From NCBI GenBank assembly GCA_022496805.1, contig CM040092.1, positions 12,728,113 to 12,792,112 of the forward strand: a stretch of DNA of 64,000 bases, in the 5' to 3' direction. Below the pieces are notes generated by a model. That model did no database searches. It worked only from the letters and a program-made list of their open reading frames with translations, and was not told where the DNA came from. Below are positions 45,015-56,700 of this stretch, one piece after another. Source of the DNA: Pohlia nutans (lineage: Eukaryota > Streptophyta > Bryopsida > Bryales > Mniaceae). How positions within the stretch are numbered: position 1 is the stretch's first letter; the number at the start of each line of letters is the position of its first letter. A program made the translations under genes and the position numbers.

Positions 45015-45274
45015 AAAGCCACAACCGTAATTACGCCGTCTGCGGAGCCGTTGTAGGCCGGGTTGAGCCAAACGGAGGAAGTGTCTGGCATGTACTGCGC
45101 ATCGCGGTCGATGAGCAACTTGTCGGTGGAGGTGAAGGTGGGGTAATTGAAACTGGTGTATTGCTGCTGGCCTCGAACGAGAAAGCTCGCTTGATCGATG
45201 AGGACCAATAGATTTGTAAGCAGACTTAGCCATACTGAGGGACGCCGATTCGCTGGTTGCAGGAGCAAATCCAT

Positions 45275-45639
45275 CTCCCCTTCACTACATCTGTCACTGT
45301 TGCTCGACCAGTACCTAGCTGATCGGAAGTGATGCTATATAACCTATATTAGGTCGTCCATCAGTTGGATTTGCAAGTGCTGGTTCAAACAATCTAGGGT
45401 TTGATCTTAGGCTCCAGAATTTCCGTTCCGAATGTAGTGGTAGTGCTAGTTACTCATGGAAAAAAATATTTCACTTCCTGGATGCTTGGCTTAAACCCCA
45501 AAGCCCAATCTCTAACTCTAAACCACTAGAAGTTTTGGAGGACTTAGCCGGGGCTAACGCTTCATGCGTTAGCCGCCCTTTTAGCCCCCCGTAGCATTGG
45601 GTTTTAGCCCCCCGTAGCATTGGATGTACAAAGAAAAGT
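45275..45639. other. Upstream region of lectin gene with a small hairpin
   Basis: It contains the presumed lectin promoter. Further right, a perfect hairpin GGCTAACGC-TTCAT-GCGTTAGCC lies at 45552-45574. It is followed by a 22-bp tandem pair ('ttttagccccccgtagcatt' plus 'gg') at about 45579-45623. Confidence 0.6.
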
Positions 45640-46093
45640 TGCAAATATCAATGTGAAGATCACATCTGTACGGTTGGATTTATCAAAAAAATTATTAATA
45701 TTTTTTAATTAATTTTGCAAGGTTTTCTCTTGAAATTCAATTCATAATCCCAAATTAACACAAAAATATTTAAAAAATATTGTAGTGAAATTGGAATAAC
45801 ATGCACTACGAGATGGTATGGTATCCATTATTTGATTCTACTTATTTTGGAAAATCGTATTTAAGGTCTCACTTTTTGAACTAAGAATGAAACTTGACAT
45901 AAACCATTTGTGTTGTTTTTCAAAAAAATACAATATCTTATTTTGAAGATCCATACTGTACAAATGATAGTCAACTAGCACAAGAACCAAGAGAAATTTG
46001 GATAGATGAAAAACTGTACAGGATGTAGTATTGAGAAAGGTTGCAATATGTTCGTCGTCCTTTATATGTGACACATGCACGTTAAAGGGTTAA
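45640..46093 (-). mobile_element. Family I TTAA element, truncated and inverted
   Basis: The right end is TGCACGTTAAAGGGTTAA. The body is the reverse complement of 61296-61750 (landmarks 'ttccaatttca', 'tcgtcgtcc', 'tagttgactatcatttgta'). Its left TTAA end is missing. Confidence 0.7.
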
Positions 46094-46461
46094 AGGCCCA
46101 GAGAATAGGGGTACAAGGGGTTTTACATATTTATTGTCTCTGCCCCACAAAGGGAGATACAACGAAAACGCTTCGTTTTCAAGAGTTACACGATTGGACA
46201 GTAAAAAGAAGTAAAAATAAATTTGGAGTTAATACTAAGGGAAAAACCACGCAGCTAGCCGCTTCTCTATCTTCGCCCAGGGAGGTTGGGTCATTTGGGT
46301 GTACTTGGGAAGCAAGGCTCCTTTAATTGACCAGCTTTTGGAGCTCTGTCAGACTCTTAACTTTCACACAAGAGGATACCCAAATCTATCAAAAATCTTG
46401 TACGTACATCACCCAATACCTCAATATTTAACTTCGTTGGTAACATTTTAGGGGTCGGCTT
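46094..46461. other. No gene seen
   Basis: Short open frame at 46075-46326 starts inside the transposon and shows no family resemblance. Confidence 0.45.
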
Positions 46462-46611
46462 CACTACTAGAAAATCCAACTAATCTGTTGATTCGGTCGC
46501 GTTGACCAAGACACTTTTCTGTTGATTTGAACAAAAAATTGACCGAATCAACAGAAAAGTGTCCCGGTCAACGCGACCGAATCAACAGATTAGTTGGATT
46601 TTCTAGTAGTG
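46462..46611. mobile_element. CACTA-type foldback MITE (150 bp)
   Basis: The two halves are near-perfect reverse complements from CACTACTAGAAAATCC to GGATTTTCTAGTAGTG. The stem contains 'gattcggtcgcgttgacc'. The 3-bp duplication CTT is present at 46459-46461 and 46612-46614. Confidence 0.93.
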
Positions 46612-46924
46612 CTTTGAAGAAAGTTCAGATTCTCTCTAATAGTACCTTTTGTAAATAAAACCTTGGAATGGCGCCAAAAACGATCGATCAAGACTAGCGA
46701 TCAATGTACAAACTTCCCAACTACTCGAGAACTTAGAGCATTCGCACCCATGTGTGCTAAATCTGACTTGCTAAAATTATTCATCTACATTTGAAGAGCC
46801 CTTGAACTTACACTCCCCCACCCTGGAACGCCCCTCAAACACCAAAAGTGCACATCAAATAGTCAATGGAGCAATCAACAAGTAGAATATGGGATATAGT
46901 CAACTAAACTTGGATTTGAAACGT
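46612..46924. other. No gene seen
   Basis: A Harbinger-like start 'cttagagcattcgcaccc' occurs at 46733, but I cannot place its partner end. Confidence 0.4.
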
Positions 46925-47155
46925 CATTTCTTAACATGCTAGGATTGAAGGGCCATTTTTTGGTGAAAGACTACAACATGAAATGAGGCAAAAAAGTTTC
47001 ACAAATCATCAACTTTCTAATCAGATCACATATACATTAAGCTAACTTTCCATAGAAAATTCAGTAAAAAAGAAAAAATTGCATGATGGATAGGAAAACA
47101 AAGTTTGCTTCTGTACATCATGCAAAATATGCATAATTAGGCAGTTAGTGGTTAA
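46925..47155 (-). mobile_element. Truncated family B TTAA element
   Basis: The right end is ATTAGGCAGTTAGTGGTTAA. The body 'acaacatgaaatgaggc' to 'ttagctaacttcc'-like part matches family B in reverse. The left half is missing. Confidence 0.65.
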
Positions 47156-47726
47156 GAGACATTTTTGAAGGGCCCTTAGCATTTTTCATCAAGTTATTGA
47201 GTGTGTCTCCCAAACCGAGACATGCAGCAAGACTCACGCCTTGTAGATTCGTGACAATTTAACAATATACTTACGGAGAAGCTTAAATCTTATATAGCAT
47301 CTTTGGATTCGGTGATGTGGCAGGTGTTGCCGTTAGATTCTCGCGTTGCTTTTACCCCGTGGTGTGAATCCGACCGCAGTAATTACCAGTCCAAACCCAC
47401 CCCGGGCGTAACATTGACTAGTATTACATGAGGTCCTAAAATTCCGGATTTGGACAACAATATCACATCCACTCTACAAAGCAGGATACCAAATCCACTT
47501 TGTCGCGGACAATGTTTTGTCATACATGAACAGTCAGATCTAAATGCTAGATCTGAAATGCTAGATGTTACGACAGATTTGAAACCAATGTTACGCCAAA
47601 TCTAAAACATTGTCGTGTATGCCAGTGTCACACCACAAGAATAAGGTTGAGTGGAGTTATCCCATAAGGTTTGTGCCATTCACAGTCATAGTGAAAGTAT
47701 ATAGCGTTGTGGGTTTGAAGGGAGGG

Positions 47727-47775
47727 GCACTCCTTTCTTAGCCTTTTGACTAAGATCAAGTGTGTGGTACTCCTA
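47727..47775 (+). repeat. U2 snRNA-like segment in left arm
   Basis: TCCTTTCTTAGCCTTTTGAC followed by TAAGATCAAGTGT matches the 5' part of U2 snRNA (its first ~35 bases). The branch-pairing region and everything downstream are absent, so it is not a gene. Confidence 0.75.
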
Positions 47776-49435
47776 AAGGGAGAAGACATGCATTCCACGT
47801 ATGTCCAATCAATATGCTTTTCCCCCCTGGCTACTTTGTTAAAATACATTCACACTCTCGTAATACAATATAGGCAATTCAAATTTGTATACCGCGCCCC
47901 CTTACATGGATTTGTCAACAATGCTCAAAATCCTAATTTTGTCCCAGTGCTATGCACAATTCGTTTTTTCCTCTCTTCCAGTCGGAACATAAAGTTTTTG
48001 TGGTCAATAGGTTCACGTTCCTTTCAAATCAATTTGTGCTTCATCTTGGTACAATATGGCTGCATTAGAGGAGAGTATTGGACTTGTAGCATGTGGAGGT
48101 GATATTAAGGCAAAACATGAAGTGTTTAAGGTTATCTGCAAAACTTCAACACAACATTTTAAAATTTACAAAACGGAGTCCACACAATTAAAGTTTACTC
48201 TATGTTTTTGGTCAAAATTGTATCATACACGGAAAACCAAGGTATTTTGTTTTACTTCATATAATATTATCTTAAGATTCATTATGCCCATTATGCCCAT
48301 TATTGTTGGACCCAATTTTTTTTTTAAATATTAGAAGTAAAATTGAGTGTGTACAATTACATGTATACTATTATAATTAAATTAGGGTCATATTTGACAC
48401 CATGTATTAGATTTTACATAGGAAATATATATGGGGGCATATAATATGTGGAAGAAATTAACTATTTGCAGTGGATATTTAATTACCTTAAAAAGGGAAT
48501 GGATGTAAATTGACACATTATATTTTCCAAATTAAGGATGAACCTAGAACAAGGGGTTGTGGTTGCAAGGTGGCTGTAGAGTAGACATTCTTCGTGGATG
48601 TGGATTCAATTTCATTTCATTGTAATCTAAGACATTCAATGTTGTTATCAATGCACTTGTAATTTTGTTTAATGTTTGTACAAACAATAAATGTTGGATG
48701 GTTTGTTTGTGCTTTTTTTTAGCGGACCGTGTTTTAGTATCAACCTATAATAGTCGAGAACTTGCACTCAATGTATTCATTTTAGTATACGCTTATCTGT
48801 AAGTGGTGTGCCACAACGAAGGTGCATTATGGATTCACTTGTTGTGTACATGCGGTTCATAGTCTATAACCATAATCATTTAGCCAAAGCATACTTCTCC
48901 GAATATATTGTACTTCAGTTTAATAGGGTGAGCAGCACAAACTAGTTTTAAAGAGAAGAGACAAAAGAAATTTAAACAAGAAATGGAAAGAGGTAAAACT
49001 TTCACGACCCCAATAAGGTCAACCTTTTTTAAATCTAATAAAGAGGCCCTCAAATTAAATTCATAATATTTTAGATTTTAATATAGTGTCGTATAATGTC
49101 TTTCCCCCCCCCCCCCTCCTCCCCCGATCTCACATATATCCTAAACCTCTAAGCCAATGACTTCCTAGAGGTCTATACTTTGCACTTAGTGCTAGAATAA
49201 GGCCACCACGTCAAAAGTTAGTTTCTTGAGTTTATTTTGCACATTTGGATTCCTAATTGTTTTAGGGGTTTAAAATTCCTAATTCCCTCCATTAAGATTT
49301 TAGTATACATTAAATGAAAAATACAACCACGACTAATAGTTAAAAACATAAACAAACATGGTCCTTTATTTTTATGCAACATGAGAGTAACTATGACAAG
49401 ATCATTCAAAGATGTAAACGTAATAATTTACAACC

Positions 49436-49616
49436 TTAACCCCTAAAAGCCCAAGGGATATTGGAAAAAACATAGATGTGTTATAAAATGTGCCTTCCAT
49501 ATGTTTGATGAAGTTTGATTCAATAGAAACAATGTAGGGCTTCATCTCTACAAATTATTTGTATTGTCGGACTTCTAAAAATGGCTTTAGAACTCTTATT
49601 AATAAATTAGGGTTAA
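49436..49616 (-). mobile_element. Family C TTAA element, internally deleted
   Basis: It starts TTAACCCCTAAAAGCCC and ends AAATTAGGGTTAA. Its first 120 bases are the reverse complement of the right end of 513-1062. It is 181 bp and abuts the inner edge of the right inverted arm. Confidence 0.7.
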
Positions 49617-49770
49617 GAGCATCGTTGACATATCCATGTAAAGGGGTGCAGTATACAAATTTGAATTGCGTATATTGTATTACGAAAGTGTGTATTTATT
49701 TTCACAAAGTAGCCATGGGGGAAAAGCGTATTGATTGGACATACGTGGAATGCATGTCTTCTCCTTTTAG

Positions 49771-49812
49771 GAGTACCACACTTGATCTTAGCCAAAAGGC
49801 TAAGAAAGGCGT
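49771..49812 (-). repeat. U2 snRNA-like segment in right arm
   Basis: On the minus strand, GCCTTTCTTAGCCTTTTGGC and TAAGATCAAGTGT are even closer to U2 than the other arm (keeps the GGC). It ends at the same place, so both arms derive from one progenitor. Confidence 0.78.
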
Positions 49813-49934
49813 GCCTCTCCCTTCAAACCCACAACAATATATACCTTCACTATGACTGTGAATGGCACAAACCTTATGGGATAACTCCACTCAACCTTAT
49901 TATTGTGGTGTGACACTGGCATACACGACAATGT

Positions 49935-50050
49935 TTTAGATTTGGCGTAACATTGGTTTTAAATCCATCATAACATTGGTTTCAGATCTGGTGTAACATT
50001 GATTTAAGATCTAATGTAACATTGGTTTCAGATCTAGCATTTTAGATCTG
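49935..50050. repeat. About 27-bp tandem repeat
   Basis: Units of 'gtaacattggtttcagatct' plus about seven bases repeat four times with variation. They lie in the right arm. The left arm has a shorter version near 47540-47610. Confidence 0.7.
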
Positions 50051-50312
50051 ACTGTTCATGTATGGCAAAACATTGTCCGAGATAGAGTGGATGTGGTATC
50101 CTACTTTGTAGAGTGGATGTGATATTGTTGTCCAAATCCGGAATTTTAGGATCTCATGTAACACTAGTCAATGTTACGCACAGGGTGGGTTTGGACTGGT
50201 AATTACTGCGGTCGGATTCACACCACGGGGTAAAAGCAACGCGAGAATCTGACGGCGACGCCTGCCACGTCACCGAATCCAAAGATGCTACATAAGATTT
50301 AAGCTTCTCCGA

Positions 50313-50774
50313 TAACTCTACTATTATCTGCAGATACTGAAATGTAATGTTGTAGAGTGGTAATAACAAGTTCAGAGTGTAACACTGTTCCAAGAAATTT
50401 TAAGAACTCATATCAACAACAATAAGAATCCAGTTACACAGCACTACCAGTTCTTCCTAATGGAACCTCACAAGTGCAGAAATGCTGTAGAGCTGGTTTC
50501 CATACAATATGCATCTTACAAAGAACAACTTGTAAGGATTTGTGGTTATATATGACCAATCAAGTCGGTCTGTAGAAGCGCAATAAAACCAAAAGTGCCC
50601 ATCCTCTCGACTGCTGTCATCGTTGTTCCCATTATCAATTTTGGCTTGAAAAGAATAGACCTCCATGCTCGCAATTCAATGCGAAAGGAACATGTTCATC
50701 CGCCACCACTCTACTCTATCAACAAAGATGTGTCATAGGAGGAATTCAAATGGCTAATGGCAAATGGCTATTCA
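50313..50774. other. TASH3 3' flank
   Basis: This stretch probably contains the 3' UTR of the minus-strand TASH3 gene. No other feature is seen. Confidence 0.5.
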
Positions 50775-53700
50775 CTAAAAGGACACGTAAAGAACTGGAA
50801 CAAGACCCTGTATCTTTCCGTCACGCCCAGGCCTTTTCTTCCTCACCTGCAGTAAGTCGAGATAGGATGTTATTAGAAGTGCTTGTGCATTCAAAAGTAC
50901 GACTCCAATCTGATACTTGGCGAGTTGAACATAGAAAAGGTGAACATAGATCAGACCAAATAGCTCTAAAAGCTTACATTCCGTGACTCTCTGCTAAAGA
51001 CCATCAAAAACTAAGACGTCAGTAGGACGTGAACATCTTGCCCGTCACTAAGGAGAATATGATAACAATAAATCACATGAGAAGTTGAGAACCCACGAGT
51101 AGTGCTAGGTTAAGTTAATAGGTAATAGATTCATGTAGTTTTTAACCTTATTTAAAAGTTAGCGTAATGCAAATGATGTTGACTCAATGTTGGTATGATG
51201 TTAGTGTGATGTCGGCATTAAATAACTTGATATTTCATTGGCAACTATCAAATTAACGTAGAATTAAAATTATTGATTTTCTGTTCTATTAAATTAGCAA
51301 TAACTTAGCATTAATAACTTTGTCAATCTAATGGGAGTATATTTTGAGACATCAAACCAATATGGAATTTCCAAAAAGCGTTATGTCAGTGAGCAATTAG
51401 ACCATGTCGATATCCACAGTACAATAAGGGTCAGGGACAAACCGAAAACCACCCATCGACTTCGTATTCAATCTCTACTTCTTCTCCTGCTGTCAAATTG
51501 AGCTGCAACCACAACGAACTCCGTGATTATACAATACACTAAACCCAACGAAAATGATTCGACGTTTCAGATCAATTAGATATGTAAAAAGCACCTTGAT
51601 CGGACGATATAAAGCCTGAACAATCAAACCTGAGAAAGTTTCCGTGCCTCACTATGAACACGTCCAGGGCCACTATCCTCAAGATGCCAGGAGGTATAAC
51701 TCCTTGGTTGAATTCATGATTTGAACACAAACAATGGCACGAGAAAGAGAGAGAACACAAAATACCTCCTCGTCGCCACCAGCAGTAAAATCATAGAGTG
51801 CTTTGCCGAATTGAGGCTGTTGAGGGTCGTCACTACCCGCATCAACACTCATTCGAGGAGAGTCTCGAGGAGTGCTATCTGAGTTCATTGAATCATTTCT
51901 TGCTAAAGTGCCAAACTTCCGTCCAGATGTCTGATCACATACGTCAAAAGTTCACTGTCAGTGGAATATCAGGAATCCCTTGGCTTCCGAGTCTAAGAGG
52001 ATAAGGGGGTTCGATGCTTGAACTGGAAACCAAGTCAAGGAACAGTGCCACACAAGAAATTGTGAACCGTGTTAATAAGAAATGCCTCTAATATTTCTAA
52101 CACCTCTCATATAGTTAGGAAAGTGAAGTGTGTGGCAACATAAGCTAGCAAGTCGCCAGACGGTAAGATCATTCTACCTTCGGTGAATCTGATTTTGCCG
52201 ACATGTCTCTCGCGCCAGGACCGACTGTGGAGGGGTGTTGGTGGAACCTGTGATCACCCTCCTACAAAAGAAAAAAAACAAAATGGTGCTAGGTTGATTA
52301 TCTGAGTAGCACCTGATTCAAATACTGTTCAAAATTCAAAATTTAACTGAAAGAACTACTCCTAAACCTTTCTTTAAAGGATAACTGCATTTTCTCAGAG
52401 AAGTTTGAAGCCAAAAGGTGCTGTCCATAACTCAAAAAAAGATCCACAATCGCATCTAGAATACCATTGGAATTAAAACGACATCTAAGACTTAAGAGAG
52501 AGCAGATAAAAAGTGAGTTATAATTAGAATAAGGAGTGTCAAAATAGCATACCCGGCGTGAAGCATGTCCTCCAGTGAACAATCCTCCAGGGAAACGAGT
52601 GCTGCCAGCCCTCGACGATGCAGCTGAATCCGGAGATGATGAGCCAGATGACCCTCCTTCATCATCCTGCGGTATACACAAATCCCCTCATCAGCAAGAT
52701 CGTGGCTATCTAAGATCCATGAAAAGTTAACTACGATAACAGACATACACGAGAGATAGTCTGCATGGAAAAATGATACCAACATCACCGCAATTAAGTT
52801 TTCAGTAAGTTCAGGATTACCGAGCTATCAGAGCCATCCAAAAGTGTCTTGGCCCACATATCATCATAGGAAACAGAAGGCCGTGTTTCCTCTTCTTCTT
52901 CTGCGTCTTCCTCAGGAGCATCAGTGCCTCCGCCTTTCATAAAGGCATTTACCTGCGTGTAAAATCCAAGTAACGATTCAATTATCATTGAGGTACTACA
53001 TCAGAAAACAACCAGGGGTTGTGAAACACACTATCAAACAATGCCTCGGTATTTCAAGATTACTTGAGATATTCCTGGAAACGATATGTGACCAGCATCA
53101 AACATTTCAGAACTCACCTACAGCACAAGTCTGTGTTGATGTTGCCAAATCTAAATTCAAGTATTACCTAGCAACCAATCCAAATCAGAAAAGGAAAAAA
53201 GCAGAAAAAGCAACAGTTCATAAATACAATCGTACCCTCTCCACTCCAGGTTGATTGTTCCCCCACGCTGAGGTCACATTCTCCTCATCGCCAGTTACAG
53301 GAGGATATTCTACACGGCTTCCTCTACCTCCATCAAGCAGATCTGATATTCCCGTAGCTACTGCCGGGTCATTGTAACCAGCATTTGCGTCGATTCGGTG
53401 CTCATTGCGGTACAAATTGATGAGCTTCGCGCTGCAATAAAATAAGCCATATAATACTCTCATAAGGGAAAACAAATAATTATCAAACTATTAACATCCT
53501 CGACATCAATTTCTTCACTAAGAATTTTTAAAGAAGGTCGAGATTGCAAAGAGTCGCTTCTGATAGTAAAGAGACATCCACAAGCATGGTGTGCTCACAT
53601 ATTCGCAAAAATAGATAAAACTACCGACTATTAGTACCTCTGATCGACATGTATATCGCTCCCTTGGGCATTACAGATGTCCAAAGCTAAACCTCCAGTG

Positions 53701-56700
53701 AGGTCACTGAACTATTCAAAAAAGACGAGCACAAGCTGTCCGATTGATTACCTGGTGGGACCAAGAGGCAGATACTTGGAGCGAGGAACAAAGCAATACA
53801 GTGATACAAGATCCAACAATCTCTCATGTGTATCATACAGTCTCTTCAGATCATCGTCAGTCCATTCTTGTTTAGCGTTGTCATGTTGCCTCATGTCCCT
53901 GCATCAAAGTACAACAAGCTCATGCTTTCGAAGGATGATGAATGTAGAGAGCATAATGCACAGTTTGGATAATGTTTGATCTGTACTCAGCAAATAAAAG
54001 AATTACTCTTGTTTCATGATTACACCAGAAAACAATTCATCGCCCCCTCATGAACGGAAGAACGTTTGAAGAAATGGGGCGCATACTTGACAAATTGATC
54101 TTGACCCTTGTACACCTCATCCAAAACTCTCAGCATTGGTGCAATGATGGAGCTGAGACCGGTCCCACTGGCTCCTTGGTCCTCTCCGTTGGTAGCTTCT
54201 GCACCTATGACCTTTTCCCTTGTTCTTCCCTGAGCAAGGGTGTGCAAAAACTCGTAGATCTGAAGCCTATATGGCTCACCGGATCTGATTGCCACAGTCA
54301 CAAGAGCTTGTGCTGCGATGATACGCACCTAGCATATAAGACCCCTGTAAGTAATACTCTTGACCACAGCATACACAACCGCACTGATGAAAAATTCAAT
54401 GAAAGTGCATCAGACATACTATCAATATGTACAAAACTGCACAATCTCTACCTCCCAGCTGCCACTGATGGCACACCGCTGAAGACGTGTGATAGCCCCT
54501 GCAAGTGTTGGATTTCTGGAGCTTGCAGCAGCCACCATCTTATCACCATCAAGCATCATAAGAGCGGTGCTGGGAGAAGTGGCCGACTCCCAGGCATACT
54601 CCCCTGCCGCATAATTTGCATTCTCACCAAGAAACCACACCTGATCATTTCCATCTGTCAGAAATATCAGAGCAGATTTGCACCCAAAAAAAGGGAAGTC
54701 ACAGTGGCTTTTCATGTCTGTCACTGGAATTCGTAAGTCAATCACACATTTGACGCTTAGAAGATACCTCCCCAAGACTCCAAAGAAAAAATAATATTTG
54801 TAAATAGAGAAATATCTCATCATTGTATGATTGACGACACTGCGTTTTATAGAACTTGGTATCATAAATAGCGGCACGCCACACAACACATTAACAGGGT
54901 TTGCTTCCTCGGGTATCAGAACATTGAGCCTTAATATCCAGGCACAATCAATTCTGAAAGGGAGACACATACCGCAGCTTGCACCAGCCGTTGTAGAGCA
55001 ATGGCCGACTTTGGATCGGCACGATCTGTTGCTCTTCCTCCGACCATCTGTAGGGGCTGTGGTGGTGGAAGATCAAGCACAACTGTGACCGCCTCCAAAG
55101 CATTATGCTTTCCATCAGCCCCTGACCCTACGAGGCATGTCTGTGCATACATGGTTACACCGTGAGCTGGTTCACGCAGAAGTACCAGTAATACCAGGCG
55201 GAAGACTCAAGGATCAATCACCAGTTCATTGCGAGATTATGTGAGTGAGGTACCTTCCATAAGAGTTGTAGAACATCTGAGTCAATTTTTCCAGGAACCT
55301 TTGTAGCAAATAGCCTAGATATGTCCAGCAATATTACTGCCATCTCTGGAGTGGCCTGCGAAGATGATAATCAAGCTCAGTCAAGACCAGAACGAAGTAC
55401 ACACGAATTTGGGAATGATGACCGTGGAGATAGTCTGCTTGTGCTGAGATCTTGAGCTATTAGAAACAGAGACACGGACGCCTTCTAAAGGGTAGACTAC
55501 AACAAAGTTCTTAACTCCTGCTTCCTACCCCGTGAAGTGAATGCCACACACCTGATGGGTAGGACCTCTTTAAACCCAAGACAGATGAGTAGATTGAATC
55601 GTCAAATCCAAACATCCCATTCCCACTGAAAGAAAGCGTGTCTCGTCAGGAGCAACTACAGAAGTTCCAAAGATACTGACCTTAAAACGTGCGTGCAGGG
55701 TGAGCATTATATCGTTAAGCAAAGCTGCGGGCCAAGATGGATCAGCCAATTCACCAGTGATAATTGCCTTCAACTCTTCGACAGGCTCATAAGGGTTTTG
55801 CATCCAGATCAAGGCTTTAATGGCTGCAGCTCGGACATACACGCACTCACATGCTGTAGTAGTTCGAACGCCCTCTACGAGACTTGCGAGCATGCTGGCA
55901 ATTGATTCCTTACCGCCCGCAGACATTGAAACTGTTCTGCGATGACCTGCATAGACAAACAAGGAGATTAGACTCCCCAAGTTTGCCAGGTATGACTTGT
56001 CTTTAATGACAAAATTTCGTTGTGACTTGTCCATAGTGATTGAAATTGTTATTTTTAGTCACTCATACAAAGTGATAAACGAACTCTTTCACAAAGCAGG
56101 AGAAACACCAGTGTTTCTAGCATTCTGATTACATTTATATACATTACCTGATTCAGCATCTCCAGCCTCCTCATCTCCTTTATTGATATCAGCGGTAGGA
56201 TTAATCATCGATTCATCTTGTTGAACCATGTCATCAATAGTATACCCCTGAATAGCTACTGCAGACGCCCTACTCTTCCCAAGCTCCTGAACAATGCGCA
56301 CAGCTCCATGGAGCACGGGTCTTGAAGAGCTCCTTAATGCAGACTCTAATCTACAAAAACCCATGGCAAGCACATCAGCATACTGTTGACCTAAAAGCAT
56401 ATGGCAGCTAATTGTGAATATTCAACCTTTTAGAAAGTGTAAGCACAATCAACAAATCAGCACAATTTGGAATCAGATTCTCTTGGAAACTCAGTGAGTG
56501 CGATGCCAATCTTCATTAAACACCAGTATAAAACGATGCAACAAAAATATGCAGGACAAGCAACTCTTCCTGAATCTTTGTAAGAGTCCGCTTTGCCGAG
56601 GGTTATATGTTGATGTTAGTTAAGCTGCTTGAGATTCTACAAGTAGGCTAATCATATCACGCTTGGTTAAAACGTAGAAACTTCATCTCCTTTTACTCCA

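Larger units (their letters stand above)
41121..45274 (-). pseudogene. L-type lectin / membrane / TIR-like protein, disrupted
   Basis: Read on the minus strand from ATG 45274, a hydrophobic leader is followed by a legume-lectin (L-type) domain: QQYTSFNYPTFTSTDKLLI, ...DGVITVV, then (after the Copia insertion) ATVSAVASFNTSFTFSM, AGFAFMFVP, VLAAEFDTWQNPEFND, HVGVN and DYMFVGFSGS. A GT-AG intron (41718-42349) joins in phase to a stalk SPSPSKK and a transmembrane helix (LIVSGLVGGMVAIAIGYKLF). After that, in another frame, comes the C-terminal half of a TIR domain: KWPMTELVAFVD (with the usual catalytic Glu position), ILPLFYKMNAGEV, EYIKLILKDV. Lectin receptors normally carry a kinase here. Defects are the 2-kb insertion, a frame mismatch at the insertion site even without it, and a frameshift before the TIR part. 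It was probably a cell-surface receptor-like protein. Confidence 0.8.
47272..50312. mobile_element. 3-kb composite with 0.7-kb inverted arms
   Basis: The arms 47272-47935 and 49617-50312 are reverse complements at high identity. The outer ends are GGAGAAGCTTAAATCTTAT and ATAAGATTTAAGCTTCTCC, the inner ends 'tttgtcaacaatgctc' and 'gagcatcgttgaca'. Each arm holds a U2 snRNA-like piece. The 1.7-kb spacer is AT-rich. It includes an unplaced ORF at 48056 (MAALEESIGLVACGGDIK...), a poly(C) run at 49104-49125 and a TTAA element at 49436-49616. No transposase is seen. Either it is a long-TIR DNA transposon derivative, or two copies of a U2-containing retroelement sit head to head. Confidence 0.75.
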
